A stretch of DNA of 64,000 bases, taken from contig ML210210.1 in the NCBI GenBank assembly GCA_004369085.1, positions 50,843 through 114,842 on the forward strand, in the 5' to 3' direction. How positions within the stretch are numbered: the first letter of the stretch is position 1; every line of letters begins with the position of its first letter. Position numbers and translations under genes: made by a program. This DNA comes from Coprinopsis marcescibilis (lineage: Eukaryota > Basidiomycota > Agaricomycetes > Agaricales > Psathyrellaceae). The notes beneath the pieces were generated by a model. That model made no database searches, was not told the origin of the DNA, and saw only the letters and a list, made by a program, of their open reading frames with translations. Below, piece after piece: positions 1 through 11,807 of the stretch.

Positions 1-20
1 CAGCCCTTAGAAGCTCATAA
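1..20 (+). CDS. 3' end of an upstream NLR-derived TPR gene (partial)
   Basis: Only the last codons of this gene are in the window. They read A-L-R-S-S and then TAA at 18-20. The same residues occur near the C-terminus of copy A (about 3225-3240), and the similarity continues through the 3' flank: the stretch around 75-155 here matches about 3285-3392 downstream of copy A, including the shared string gtatagtgctcggt. The gene is therefore probably a tandem copy of the next one. Its stop codon comes earlier than in copy A, which carries about 27 further residues. The call rests on nucleotide similarity within the window, and most of the gene lies outside it. Confidence 0.4.
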
Positions 21-604
21 AAGACTCGGACGAGGTGGAAGGCGATCGGATTAGAGCGAGAGCCAGCGAGTACTAGTAGTACGAGTGACGGTGTACATTG
101 GAAGGAGAATATATGCTGCGTATTTGTATAGTGCTCGGTGGATCATTCGCATGTAAACCCAGTTCTTATCCCCCAGGCAAGCGGCTAGACTCATGTGTAC
201 AATCAAGCTTTTGATAACTTAGAAACTATAACCCTCTGTCGAACGAGAAAGGGCCCGGGATATACACGACTATCGTTGATACTACAGGTGATTTCTTGCC
301 CAATGAGCTTGAAAGGGTAGGGATTGTTAGCGATCATGGCATCCCAAGGTTCGACTGCAGCATGAAATTATTGACGCGTCTCGTTACCTTTCATAAATGG
401 GTCCGACGTGTCATGGCACGTGCTGATAAAACGCTCCGCTGAGTCATTGGATGGTCCGCGATTGCCAGAACTCCGAGTCTCATGTTGACTGACGCCCATC
501 TTGGATCCTTTGGTTCTGAATTGAAGCCTTACTCGACTCGAGTTTCCGCAAGTACGTCTTCCTTCCACTCCCAAAACTCAAGGGTCTAAAGGTTCAAAGG
601 GAAA
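21..604. other. Intergenic, duplicated 3' flank and promoter of copy A
   Basis: Positions 21-160 resemble the 3' flank of copy A (3240-3395). Positions from about 300 to 604 match, inverted, the region upstream of copy B (about 14134-14400), so the duplication carried the promoter as well as the coding sequence. No other gene is seen. Confidence 0.5.
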
Positions 605-3318
605 ATGGGCGAGCCTCGCGACGATGATTGCCCAGAATCTTCGACCTTGACAGGTTTGTTCGGAACATTTCTGGTATAAAAAGCTCAATCCAAGCTCGCG
701 AAAGCAGATACCCAGTTCATCCCATCTGACGTTCTCAATGACTATGACAGCATACACTTCGTTAAGAGACTGTTCTCACAGCCTTCACAAGGTCTGCCAA
801 CCCTCGACGTGATTGCGCGCGCAGCCGAGGATGCGGATAACAACCAGAGGCTGGATAAAATATATTTGCAGATACTGTCCCATCAGCTAGGGGCAGACAC
901 AAGTGCAGTGGAGCTATACCAGACTGTCTTTGGTGCAATTATCAGCCTGCAAGAGCCTTTATCATCAAAGGGACTGGCATCCTTGTATGCCCCTGAAGGA
1001 ATAACAGAGTCGAAAGTGGACGACATTTGCGCTCGACTTGGACCGTTCCTCGGTCAACATGGTGCGGACGGAACACACTCTCCGATATCTATCGTGCATC
1101 CTTCCCTGTCGGGGTTTCTAACCGAGCGGGCGCCGCCGCCCTACCGTCTCGACCCCCCGCTCCATCGAGCGATGCTATCGAGAGTATCCCTCCTAGTCAT
1201 TCGTGACAAGCTAAACCAGGAGAATGTCCCGGCCCTGGGATACTCGGAGGGAGATTGGACAATCTTCGAAATCCCAGACATCATACCTCTGGCAAAGAGC
1301 GACGTTGCTGAAGAAATCCGGTATTCGTGCAGCTACTTGAGCGAACATGCCGATGGGATTAGTACCACTCCGAACGAAGAGGAACTCCAGCTCTTGCGTG
1401 ACGCGATATTTTCTGATCCTCGCCGCATCCTCGAGCTGACATCATCACTGGGCAAAGTGATCGACATTGACTTGTTACTGAGATTGCTCTCTGTAAGTTT
1501 CTTAGCCGATATCCGTGTGAACGCTGTCGCTGATTCGAGTAGATTGTCCAGCCAATGCAGCCGAGTGCTGCATTGGCGCTAAAAAAGACATTGGCCCAGG
1601 CTTTGTACTCAATTTCCAACTGTTTGGAGGAAGGGATGCGACACGAGGAGGCTTTACGGGCATCCAAGGCAGCAGCAAGCCTATACCGCGATATTATCGA
1701 GTCCACCGGGGAGGACAATCTCAAAGTCCTAGAAGATCTGGTCTTCAGTTTACGTGTCGTATCTCGGTGTCTGTCGGAGCTTGCACGGCACGACGATTGT
1801 CTTCTGAACAGCGAGGAAGCCGTGAAGGTGGCGCGTCGATTGGCGTCGCTCGATCCTACCAGATTCAACACCGTACTGGCCACAGCTCTTCGGAATCTCT
1901 CCTACGCTTTAAGCAAACACCAGCGCCACAAAGAAGCCGTGGATCTATCCCAGGAGGCCATCGACATTACACGACCTTTGGCGGTATCCGACCCCTCGAA
2001 ATACAACGTCAGCCTCGCAGCCTCGCTATACAGCCTAGCATACCACCAAGACTCGCGCCGAAGCTACAAAGAGTCGATCGCGCCGATCAGCGAATCAACA
2101 GAGATTTACCGTCGACAGATATCCGCCACTCCCAATCCCACGCCAAACATGGAGAGCCTCCTCGCGGGCGCACTCCACAACTACGCGGTATTCCTCGCTA
2201 ACTTAGACAGGATTCAGGAATCTGCTACCTTTAGCGAAGAAGCGCTTTCGATCCGACGCCGGATAACGGCGAGGGTTCCGTCCAAGATGAAGTTTGAGGC
2301 GGACCTGGCGCGCTCCTTGTATTGCCTTGCGTCAGACTATCACGTTTTGGGCCGTGGAGAGGACTCCCTCGTCGCCATCGAAGAGTCCATTCAAATCAGG
2401 CGCCGACTTGCCATCCAGAACCCACACTCCTTCGAAGCGACCCTCGCAGACTCTCTCCACGACCGTGCGTTCTACCTTGGAGAACTCGGACGGGTCCAGG
2501 AGGGCATCACAGTCGGGCTCGAAGCCATCGCAATCCGCAGGCGGTTAATCGAAGCCCCGGCCATCGTCGACTCGGTCAACCGGCTGGTGCTCGAAGCTGA
2601 ACTCGCCCGATCACTACACAACCTCGCAGAAGACTATTCGGCGTGTGGGGACACGGAGAATGCGCTGCTCGCTGTGGCTGAGGCTACGGAGGTGCGCAAA
2701 CGGGTCGTGGCGGACGACCCTGACGACCTCGACGCCGCCTCTGCGCTTGCATACTCCATCCGGAACAGCGCCACGTACCTCTCCCAGATGAACAGACACG
2801 ACGGGGTCGTCGGTCTGCTCAAGGAAGCCGCTGCCCTGCGACAGAAGCTGGTGAAGACCAATCACGCTAAACACGAGTCGGAGTACTTCAACGCGCTAAG
2901 CTTGTTTGTCCAATCGTGTGATGAAATGAAGTGTTGGGAGGAGGGACTGGAGCCGTTGGAGGAGGCGATTGATGTGTATCGGGGGTTGATGGACAAGACC
3001 GCCGGGTATGACCATCCGGGAACTTTTGACAGGTATCAGCTTCGGCTAATCCGTTCGCTGCGCAACTATGCGTGGTTGCTTGTGATGATGGGGGAGTACG
3101 ACCAGGCGATGGTGCCGAGCCACGAGGTTTGCAGGACCCTTCGAGAACACCAATTGATAGGTACGCTCGATGATATCAATGAGCCTTACCTCATGGGATT
3201 GTTTGAGCACATGCGAAGGTTGAAGGCCCTTAGAAGTTCAAAGAAGAGAGATGAGGTGGAGGGCAATGGGGGTAGAATTGGAGAACCGGCTAGTAGTACG
3301 AATGACGCTGTACATTAG
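605..3318 (+). CDS. NLR-derived protein: NACHT-associated winged helix plus KLC-type TPRs (copy A)
   Basis: Proposed exons are 605-673, 716-1492 and 1561-3318, giving about 867 residues. ATG 605 was chosen because removing the 42-bp intron 674-715 joins it in frame to the long reading frame. Residues from about 75 to 260 resemble the winged-helix and helical segment that follows the NACHT NTPase in fungal NLRs: VFGAIISLQEPLSSKGLASL, then HPSLSGFLTERA, then LGYSEGDW. No Walker A or B motif is visible. From about residue 290 onward the protein is a series of 42-45-residue TPRs of kinesin-light-chain type, with recurring A-x-S-L-x-x-L-A and E-A-I-x-I-R-R-R-L. It is probably a cytosolic scaffold. 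It is a tandem neighbour of the gene ending at position 20 and the intact partner of the inverted copy B. Its exact function is unknown. Confidence 0.8.
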
Positions 3319-4333
3319 ATGGCACGTACTTACATGAAGGGGATCCGTACCCGCACATGCTGCGTATTCGTATAGTGCTCGGTAAACCATTCAAATTTGA
3401 ATGCACCGTGACGTTATCTGATTCTACGATCCATCTTCCATCGCACTTACCGCGCGATACGCCTCGGACGTGAACAATGCGGTTGCAAAGAGGTCCAAAT
3501 TACGTTTCTTACTTGCACACACGTCGCCCATTGCCATGCCCAGACCGGCCCTGGCCCACTCCATAGGGCGTTTTGTCATCTACACGGGCTTACCAGCCCA
3601 TGATAGTCCCAAGTCGAACCTGGGAACAAACTTGCTTCCTGTCCAGACTTCTTTGAGACTGCGGATTGAGTATGTACCTGGCCATCCGTTATGATTCAGA
3701 ATATCAGTTACGGCGCTGCACATAGCGGACGTCTGAGTCTTTACGAAATGCAGAAGGTCGGTGCGGGCTACGGTTCGGCGCGTCTCGTGCCAGAATCCCG
3801 CGGTGGGATTCAGGCTCTCCAGTAGATATCGATATTTGGCCCAGATGTCTCGTTTCTGAGAAAGTGAGCGTAGAGTCTAGACTAGTAGTCTTGCACGCGG
3901 GGCCAGAATCGACTAGGGACCAGTATGTCGTCGCGTCACGGTCTTCCTCTCCTCGCCAAGAGGATCTGCCGACGTCAGACTCCGAGATATAATCGCCTGG
4001 GCGGAGTCGTCACTGAGCATCCTTTTCAGTCCTACATACAGTTCGCAGGACTTGCAAGCATACGAAAAGGCCTGGCAGATGTCGCGATCATGAATGACAC
4101 TGCAGTAAGTAATATACATTTTATTCCCAGTCCCTCACACCACAACATGGTCTAAATGCAAGTCCCAAACCCCAAACCCCAACCACCCCACCGACCGTTC
4201 AACGGCCCAGCTTCAAAGTTCTCGTTTCCTTGAGGCCCGGCTCAGAAACAGAAGTTAGAAAACTTCACACCAGCCTCTACATAGCTTCTTGAAGCCCGGT
4301 GCAGAAAGAAGTTGGAAGTTGGAAGTTGGAAGT
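3319..4333. other. Intergenic, no gene recognised
   Basis: Short open frames here have no recognisable motif. The right end, from about 4200, contains degenerate repeats related to the 3' end of the neighbouring minus-strand gene. Confidence 0.4.
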
Positions 4334-4372
4334 TTACACCAGCTTCTTGGGGCCCGGTTTCGAGAAATAGAA
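4200..4372. repeat. Degenerate tandem repeat at the 3' end of the MARVEL-like gene
   Basis: Three imperfect copies of a unit built around cttcttg-rr-gcccggt, followed by gaagtt units, run through 4230-4372. The right-most copy lies in the coding end (KPGPKKLV), and the other two lie downstream of the stop codon. An uninterrupted run of gttggaagttgg units sits at 4308-4334. Confidence 0.6.
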
Positions 4373-5413
4373 TCCCTCGGGGGTGGGCCGAGACTTGACG
4401 CTGAATTTCTGGAAGAAGGTGGCGAGCGCCAAGATAAAGTACGTCGCGACTGCACAGAGTCGAAATGAACCCCCAAGGCAGGCGTAGGCGTAAGAAGAAG
4501 TCAAAGTTAACGTCAGCTTTCGGTTCATTCTCGGAAAAAGGGGTGGTACGGGGGTACTACGAGAGTAGTGTGAGAGGAACTAGTAAACTCACATAGCGCC
4601 CAAGCCAAGCCCTGTATGGCAACTATCCTACCGCATTCGCCCGCGTAGGGCTGCCACGCGGCGGGGTACGCGCTGGCGGGCGTGCGGTGGCAGGCGTGCC
4701 CGCGGAATGGCGTCGTGCGGAAGACCACACCTGCCCCTGTGGCAAAGAAGAGGGCGGCGATGAGGGCGCAGATGAATGTAACTGGGGGAGTTGGATGTGA
4801 GATGATTTTTACAAGGCAAGAAACCAAACCCCAAACCCAAGTAAACTTTCAAGTAAAGTAAAGTAAAGTAAAGTAAAGTAAAGAAGGACTTACACCCGAC
4901 GCCGAGCCAGAGATGCGGCAGGACGATGAGGAGGGAGAGGAGGGATCCGAACAGGAGGAGTCCCAGCGCGTGCTTGTACTCCATCGACGCATAGTTCGCG
5001 TACCCGTTGCCGTATTTGTGCAGCTCGTAGCTGACCAACCCCAGGATCGCTACCGCTGGATACTCGAGTCAGCGAATTTTAAAAAGGATAGGATAAGATT
5101 GGGTATTGGATGTTGGGTATTGGAAGTTGGGTATTGGAAGTTGGATGTTGGGTGTTGGAGGTTGGAGGTTTGGGTGTGACCCCTTTCCCAAAACAAAACA
5201 AAATTGAAATAGACACGTACTCTGCGCAAAGATGAGGAAAAAGACGATCCCGTAGAATACAGAGCGGAAGTTGACCACGAAGCGGCGGTGCTGCGTCAGG
5301 TCGTCCGCCAGTTCGTGTGCAGTCGGGAGGTGCGCCGCTGGGGTTCGGAATATATCAGCATACAGCATACTACCTTCCAGAGCCGACTGACCTTGTTTTT
5401 GTTTTTCCGGCAT
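4334..5413 (-). CDS. MARVEL-like four-helix membrane protein
   Basis: The exons must be joined across several short introns. The first coding part starts at ATG 5413 (MPEKQKQ), with a likely intron before AHLPTAHELADD. Four hydrophobic segments follow in order: FRSVFYGIVFFLIFAQ and the next exon start TVAILGLVSYEL; HALGLLLFGSLLSLLIVLPH; FICALIAALFFATGAGVVF; and GLAWALFATYFILALATFF. The loop between helices 3 and 4 has conserved-looking cysteines (GHACHR, AGECGR). The C-terminus is polar and ends KPGPKKLV. This layout matches fungal MARVEL-domain proteins of the plasma membrane or eisosome type, and the assignment rests on topology rather than a signature motif. Introns carry simple repeats: GTAAA units at 4851-4883 and TTGGAAG units near 5100-5170. 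Confidence 0.6.
4851..4884. repeat. GTAAA microsatellite in an intron
   Basis: About six perfect 5-bp units (aagta/gtaaa) lie inside an intron of the MARVEL-like gene, just upstream of the acceptor side on the plus reading. Confidence 0.85.
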
Positions 5414-7473
5414 GGTAGGTTATGTTATGTTATGTTAGGTTAGGTTAGCGGGATGAGGTAACGGGTTGCTGTTGGTGTTGGAGGGAAGTTTGGTCGATTC
5501 GAATTGGTTTTGAAGATGGAGGGAGTGGGGCGAGGTCAGGAAGAGAGTAGGGTAGGGTAGAGAGAAGAGAAGAGATAGAGATAGACACAGAGAGAGAGAG
5601 GGACAGAGGACTGACTGACCGACTCCTTGCGAAGCGAGTGCGACTTGTTGTTTGAGCTCGCGTTCCAGCCTAGCGAGCGAGGCTATTTTGGGTGAGTACG
5701 TCATTATAGGTATTACTTGAATCGGGCGCTTGAGCCTTGCTTGGCGTTTGCGTTGGAGAGTACATAGTTGAAGAGGACTGAGAGTGGTTCGTGCGTAATG
5801 AACTTTGATTGATAGGGGCACTACACGCTATGTACAAGGTTGTTTCGGAGGGAAGGAAAGAGGAGGCTGAAGCGAGTGTGCGTTTAAATTAAGACTGGTG
5901 CAATAAATGAACTTTGAATTCCAAGCTTCCAAACGCCCGTGACGGTTTCTGGAAGCCTAACCGGCCGGTCCAGGCAGCTACATAAACGGTAAGTAGAGCC
6001 TGAGGCCGAGATGTCCGTATGGCATAAGTGGGCTCGTGGATGCCTATCAAAGTTAAATGTTGCTCATAGTGGAGTCATTGCATTACTTATTCGGTTGGTT
6101 AGCGGTATCATGTGCAGCTCCTTCGAGCGATGTATCGCCAAGCGGCAGATAATCATCCCCGATAGTCAACTAGAGGCAGGGAGACGGGGGATACTATGAT
6201 TCACCCTGTCCAACAGCCTCACCGCAGCCTGCCTGCAGGAGGCTGCAATTTATGTACTTATCGGCGGATTCGCCATAGTATGCGTGATAGTCCTGCATAA
6301 CGATCAAGATGTCAGTCAGTTATTGTTATTATCATCTACATATGTATGTTCTGGAATGTGTGTAGTGGCCCGTTTACGCCAGGTGGTTCTGAGTGTCCTG
6401 TCCACTCTGCCCATAGATGGAGAAGGGACTAGGTATGGAAGCGAGGTTGTAGCGTTATCTAGCTACAGTATTGTGGCTTGGCTGGCGGCAGTTTGCTGCA
6501 TAGTAAATCTATGGGGACACGCGTCGTGGAAACCTGCGAGCGTTCCCCAGCTGTTTGCGATTGGCATCGCAAAGAGGGTGCAGCGAGCTATTCGAGTAGG
6601 GTGCGGAGACTCGAGAGTCCTGAGCATGAGGCTGATGAGGGTCTTGCGATCATCATAGTTGTTATCAGATGAAAGCCGTCATGTTAGTACTCACCAATTA
6701 GTTGTCTGCGGTTTGAAACGTATGGGTGGTTAGGGCGCTTGAGGGAGGTCCAGCGGCGTTGAGGACGGAAAGACACTGCCCCCATCACACCTCGGTGCGG
6801 ATGGTCAGGGGCATTTGCTGTTCTCGCGGCTCATTGCACGCAATACTCCCCCTATGTCAGATTTCTGTGCTTGGTGTTTCGTAAGAGCGCTCTGTGCGTG
6901 TGCTGTCCCCGGTTGTCCGAAAGGTTAACCCTTTGGTGGACCCTTGGTTAGGTGCGTGTCTCGCGGGGCCGCTGGCCATTGGGAAATCCGGAAGTTGGTG
7001 GGCGGTGAATGGTTAGTCAGGTTTTCGTCGTACATGCTACCACAGGTCGATGGTCACAATCCGGTGTGTTGTCGCCGTCAATTGCGACAATCATTATCAT
7101 AAACGATAAAGGGTAACAGGGGGCCCGAGCCGAACGGCCGTCCGGGCTTGTTCGGGGCTGTAGGATACGCCGTTAGATGGAGGAAAGACGTTTGTAAAGT
7201 GCTCTACAGAAAGCTCAGATGAGGCCGCCATCCGGGACGTCACGCGAGGTGGCGGCGCCGAGCCGAAAAGCCGAGTGATGCATGGCCAGTGATTGGCTGA
7301 CTGCTGGTGGGATTGTTGTGCAGACGGGCGGCTGGATGGCGAGGCAGCCCGCAGCGCTTTTCCCGCAAGCCTGTTTTCTCCCATCCTTGTTATCATCGTT
7401 CTCGACTTTTTTTCTCTATTCCCCTTCTCCCCTTTTCTAGCCGTTGTGACTCTGTCGTGAGTCGACGGCGCCC
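5414..7473. other. Divergent intergenic region between two membrane-protein genes
   Basis: This 2-kb region contains both promoters. It starts with (TTATG/TTAGG)-type 5-bp repeats at 5416-5448. A GA-rich stretch at about 5560-5610 reads as a pyrimidine tract on the minus strand, a common fungal promoter feature. A second C/T-rich tract lies at 7375-7440, just upstream of ATG 7474. Open frames at 6011-6199 and 6284-6658 show no motif and are not called. Confidence 0.45.
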
Positions 7474-10229
7474 ATGTCTGCACGCCGAGATTCCTGGACC
7501 AAGAACTACGAAGAAGTTGATTTTGAGGTCGCCCTAGAGCGAGACAGGATGCTTCCCTCGCCCACACCGACCTCTTCAGCCTCCATGCCAGTCATGTCGC
7601 AGTCCGGGGCGACGCAGGCCGCGACTTTCCTAAGCCAGAGTGTATCCCAGCCCACCGTCGCCTCGTCCTCGTCATCGTCGGGCCACGGCCACCAGCACCA
7701 GCGCATGCCGCCGCCAACGCAGCAGGACCAGCACGATCCATCCGGAAACAGCTTCTCCCGATCGCCGCGCTCGTCCAGCTTCAAAGCCTTCCCGTCATCA
7801 CCTCTCAACCCCGCCTCGCCCTTCTCCACGCCGCTGCCACCCAGCATCCCCCGCTCAGCGTCCACAAACGCCGTTGCTACCCTCGCTGCTGGCCCCAATA
7901 CCTCACCACCGCAGGCCCAGCTCGCAAGCCCATTCGGTCGGCCAGGCTCGCGGCAGAGCATCAACTTTAGTCGGATGCCCTCTGACATGTTCAACGGCAG
8001 TCCCTATCCAGGCATGCCATCCGCTGGCTCGCGAGGCTCCATGATCCTCTACCGACGTGCGGAGCCCGGCTTGAGCGGCACGGCGACACCCCCCCTCCAG
8101 ACCAACCACACCGGAGCGACAGACGACAGCCTGCTCCCCCCGCCGCCCCTCAGTGCCTTTGCCATCAACCGCGCCTCGACATACAGCACCTCCGGCGACT
8201 CCATCATCTCCATGGGCAGCGACTCAAAGTACCCCGCGTCGGTGCTGGGCGTCACCTTTGGGCACGGCGGCGGGTACGGCACGGAGAGGGGTCTGGTTGC
8301 GTATGCGTACGACCCGGAGGAGGATGAGGAGAGTGATGATGGGGAAGACGATTGGCTGCACGATCCTGAAGTCGAATATCCAGGCTCGGGCAAGAGCTCG
8401 ACCAGCGGATCCGCCAGCAGCAATAGCCATGGCCACCCCGTCAAGGCTGCTGCTGCTGCTGGCCGCACCCCGCCAAAACAGTACGCCTCGCCGCTCATCC
8501 CATGGCGCGGAATCGTCAATATCAGTACCCTCGCGCTCATGGTCGCTGCGCTGCTGTGTCTTTTTGCTGTGTATCCGATGTATTTGCATTACAAGGATCA
8601 GCCGGTGAATGCGAGGATTACGGGAAACGCGAGGATCAACTCGACTGGACAGGCTGTGGAGGATGATTTCGATACCGTCACTGGTGGTGGTGGACCCGCG
8701 CCCACGGACCCTGGACGCACGAGAGTGACACAAACATCGATCAACGACAGCGGCTTCAATCCAACACGGCGGTCGTTATGGCCCTGGAAGCGAAATAACG
8801 AGGAATGGGTTGCGTAAGTCGTCGGACTTTGTTCCTGCTGCGGACAATGCTGATTTTTATTTGCATAGCGCACTGCCTTCAACGTCGTACAAGCTCCCGT
8901 ACTCAATACCCCCTGTGCAAGTCCCTCCACCGTCCGAACGAGCTATTCTGTCTGATTGGAAGGAGCTCATCGACGACCGGACATTCGAAATCGACTGGCA
9001 CAAGGCTATTCCTGTTAGCTGGTCCACCGAGACGTCGCCAGAGTACATCCCTTCCATCATTCCTCCTCCTGCTGAAGACTATAGCGTCTGGGATCTCGCG
9101 TATTCATTCATCGCACCCTGGTCAGGAGCTCTTGGCCTCAACCTCTCCTTAACATTGACGGAATTCCCATTGGCGACGACGGAAGAGTGGGGTATGTGGC
9201 AGCCCTCGAGGAGCGATGCGGCGTTGGACGGGTCGTCTGCGGTCTCGCTGTATAGCAGCAAGCGGATATGCGTGCCGGCTGTCAACGGGGAGAACGATGT
9301 TCTGGTCGAGGTTGGGTTGCTGGTGTTGGACTACCGGAGCCGTGAATCGCAGGAATTCGCAGCAAGGGCGATCAAGGCTACTGTGAGTTCTCGTTCTTTC
9401 TCTTTTATATATATACGGTTGGGAAGCTTTTTTGGCTGTCCTTCTCGATCGATGGTACGCCGATCGAATCAGTTTCGCGATGTGTTGGTGTGGCGTCTGG
9501 ATTTCATTTTTTTCTTCCTTTTCGGAGCTTCGTACGGTTGTTTGGTGGATTGCGTTGTGGGTGCGGTCCGTTTTACGTGTGGCTGGGTTGGCAGTTTTGC
9601 TTCCTTTTTTGGGTTGGCGTATCGTGCAGGATGCTGATTTACCTTGTTATTTTGTAGTGGGTGAACAATGTCTGGCGGATCGATGATGGTATGACATGGA
9701 GTGATGTGAAACTATCTGGGGATCGCTGGGAGCTACATACGCACACGCACACGGACGACAAGAAGGAGCAGAAGAAGAAGCACAGGGAGGAGAAGAAAAA
9801 GCAAAAGCAGGAGCGCAAGGAGCGTAAGAAGGAGGAAAAGAGGCAGAAGGAGGAGAAGAAACGGCGGAAGGGTCATGAAGAGCGCAGCGAGGAGCCGAAA
9901 CCCAAGCTCGTCTCGTTGGATATGCGGTTCAACGACCTAGGTGCGTTTTCTTTTTGCAATCTTGGTCGGACGTGGCTCATCGGTTCGTTGTAGGCGAGCA
10001 ATCGGGGCAGGAACTGGTGTATGTGAAATATATCAGATATTACCGACCGACGACGGAGATTTCGGAAACGTCCGAGGGTGTGCTTGCTTCGGTGCCGTAC
10101 TACATCGACTTTTGGACGGAGGACGCTGCGGAGGCGTGTGCTGGGGTGGAGACGGAGAGCCTTGATATCGTGCTTGATGTTAATCGGGCTATGGCGCTAT
10201 CTGTGACCACTGGCGACCAGTTGCGGTAG
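7474..10229 (+). CDS. Type II membrane protein with Kre6/Skn1-like N-terminus and Lys/Glu-rich segment
   Basis: Exons 7474-8813, 8869-9382, 9658-9940 and 9994-10229 give about 790 residues. The first 320 residues are Ser/Pro-rich and probably cytosolic, ending in an acidic stretch (DPEEDEESDDGEDDWLHDPE). A single membrane helix follows at about 353-373 (ISTLALMVAALLCLFAVYPM). N-A-R-I-N-S-T-G-Q just after it resembles the segment after the membrane helix in Kre6/Skn1 beta-glucan synthesis proteins. The lumenal part has no recognisable GH16 catalytic motif (ExDxE). It contains FPLATTEEWGMWQPSRSD, then a lysine/glutamate run at 9755-9895 likely to form a charged helix. It could be a divergent Kre6-type cell-wall protein or an unrelated secretory-pathway membrane protein. 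I do not recognise the lumenal domain. Confidence 0.7.
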
Positions 10230-11807
10230 TCGATGCGCGCGAGGGTTACATCCTTTGTTGGTCAGCCAGCTATCTATCTGTTGTGGCATTCCTGTGTCAC
10301 TATTGATGGCTGGGTGTATACCCTTGCGTTGGATACCCCTGCCTCCCGCTTTCGGTGCTCACCGCCCTCCCCGCTCGAACCCTTTTTCCCGTGATGACGA
10401 CACCTGCATGATCTTCAAGACGACGACGGACCGCTTACGACCTGCTGCATTATCAACCTCCGACACAACTGCACACTAAACCTACCTATAGACGACATCA
10501 AGCTATTTTGCCAGCATGCAGCACGCGATTCATTCGGTGTTGCGTCATGGCATGTCTTTTTGTTATGGTGTCGCTGTATTCATCATCTTTTTCCCCCCCT
10601 CGCATCCGTTGATGTTTTCTGTTTGCCTGCTTACATCTTTTTTTTTGCTGCTCGCTGTCTTGCATTTCTCGGACGATACCAAGTTTGGATACCAGTTTCC
10701 TTTCTTTCTTTATTTCTTTTTTCTTTTGACTTGCCATCTCGTTTTAGCTACTACGTACATCCATCCACACCGCCCGCTAGGCATTTTTTCTGTTTTACTA
10801 TGTGGTGCCAGCCAGCGCGTTATTGTCTGGACACTCGTTTTTTTTTTTTTTGGACTTGGTTTAGCTTGAAGAGATGAAAGAGATGATGAGACCGACCGAC
10901 CGCCTGCCCGTTTTTTTTTGGTTTGAGACTTTTTGAGTACATACTATCTACCCCATTTCGATTTGATGTTTTTATAATGTCGTCGTGTTATTTATATCCA
11001 TTATCCTATTCATCCCTATATCATACTTTTTTCTTCACTTTTTTTCTTTGAGCTGTGCGTTGCGTTGTGCCTTGTGGTTGGTTTGTGCAGCCAGCCAGGG
11101 TGCTTTTTTTATTTTTGGTTCGTTACGCGTATATCGTTTAATTGTTTTGTGGTTGTGGTTTGGATGGTTGCGTTGGATTTTGGATAGATAGATGGATGGA
11201 TAGATGGATGGACAACGTTTTTTTCAACTTTCTACTTCAATTTCCAACTTTCAACTTCCACCTCCAACTTCCACCTCAACTTTCAATTTTCAACTTTCAA
11301 CTTTCAACTACTTCACCCCCAACTACATTAAACAGTTAAACTTTTAAACGGCGGGCTGTCGGTTATCGATCTATCTAGCGTCCCTTCTTTTATCTAGTCG
11401 TTGCATGTACATCCAAAACAAAACTGTCGGTCTTTTCTGTGGATTATAATATGATTTTTTTAACTCTCTCATAACTCTCTCTCTCTCTTTCTACCTTTTG
11501 TTTGGAGCTTGGGTGTTGGTTGTTGGAGGTTTGGAGAGGAGGTTGGTGGGTGAGGGTACGAGGAGGTTTGCAGAGGGTACGAGGAGGGCCGGGTAGGGGT
11601 TGGAGGCTTTAATCTTATTTCTTATCTCTTATCTTTATTATCTTATCTTATCGCGGCAGCATGTCTCGGTAAATTTGAGATGTGAATTGAGAAATCGGAA
11701 GTTGGAAGTTGGAACCCAGTGTTGATAACTTGATATCCGAGTCAGAGCAGGTAGGTATCGGAAGGGTCGTCATGGTGGGTAAGTACTTGGCAACGCTGGT
11801 TTCATTG
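10230..11807. other. T-rich 3' region and intergenic, with simple repeats
   Basis: Positions 10540-11110 are strongly T-rich, with many runs of 6-12 T. This probably includes the 3' untranslated region of the upstream gene. Positions 11222-11330 carry caacttcca/caactttcaa units, and related ggaagttggaagttgg lies at 11697-11713. Open frames here are low-complexity and are not called. Confidence 0.5.
11222..11330. repeat. Degenerate CAACTTYCA minisatellite
   Basis: About ten imperfect 8-13-bp units of the type ttccaactttcaacttccacc run through this interval. It is the same sequence family, in the opposite orientation, as the ttggaag repeats at 4308-4334, 5100-5170 and 11697-11713. Confidence 0.7.

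Noticed and set aside
5416..5448. TTAGG-like run that could be read as telomeric repeat
   Set aside because: It is a short mix of TTATG and TTAGG units in a promoter, not the TTAGGG repeat of basidiomycete telomeres.
6011..6658. Plus-strand open frames between the two membrane-protein genes
   Set aside because: No motif, no paralog and no plausible splice continuation; likely chance frames in a promoter region.
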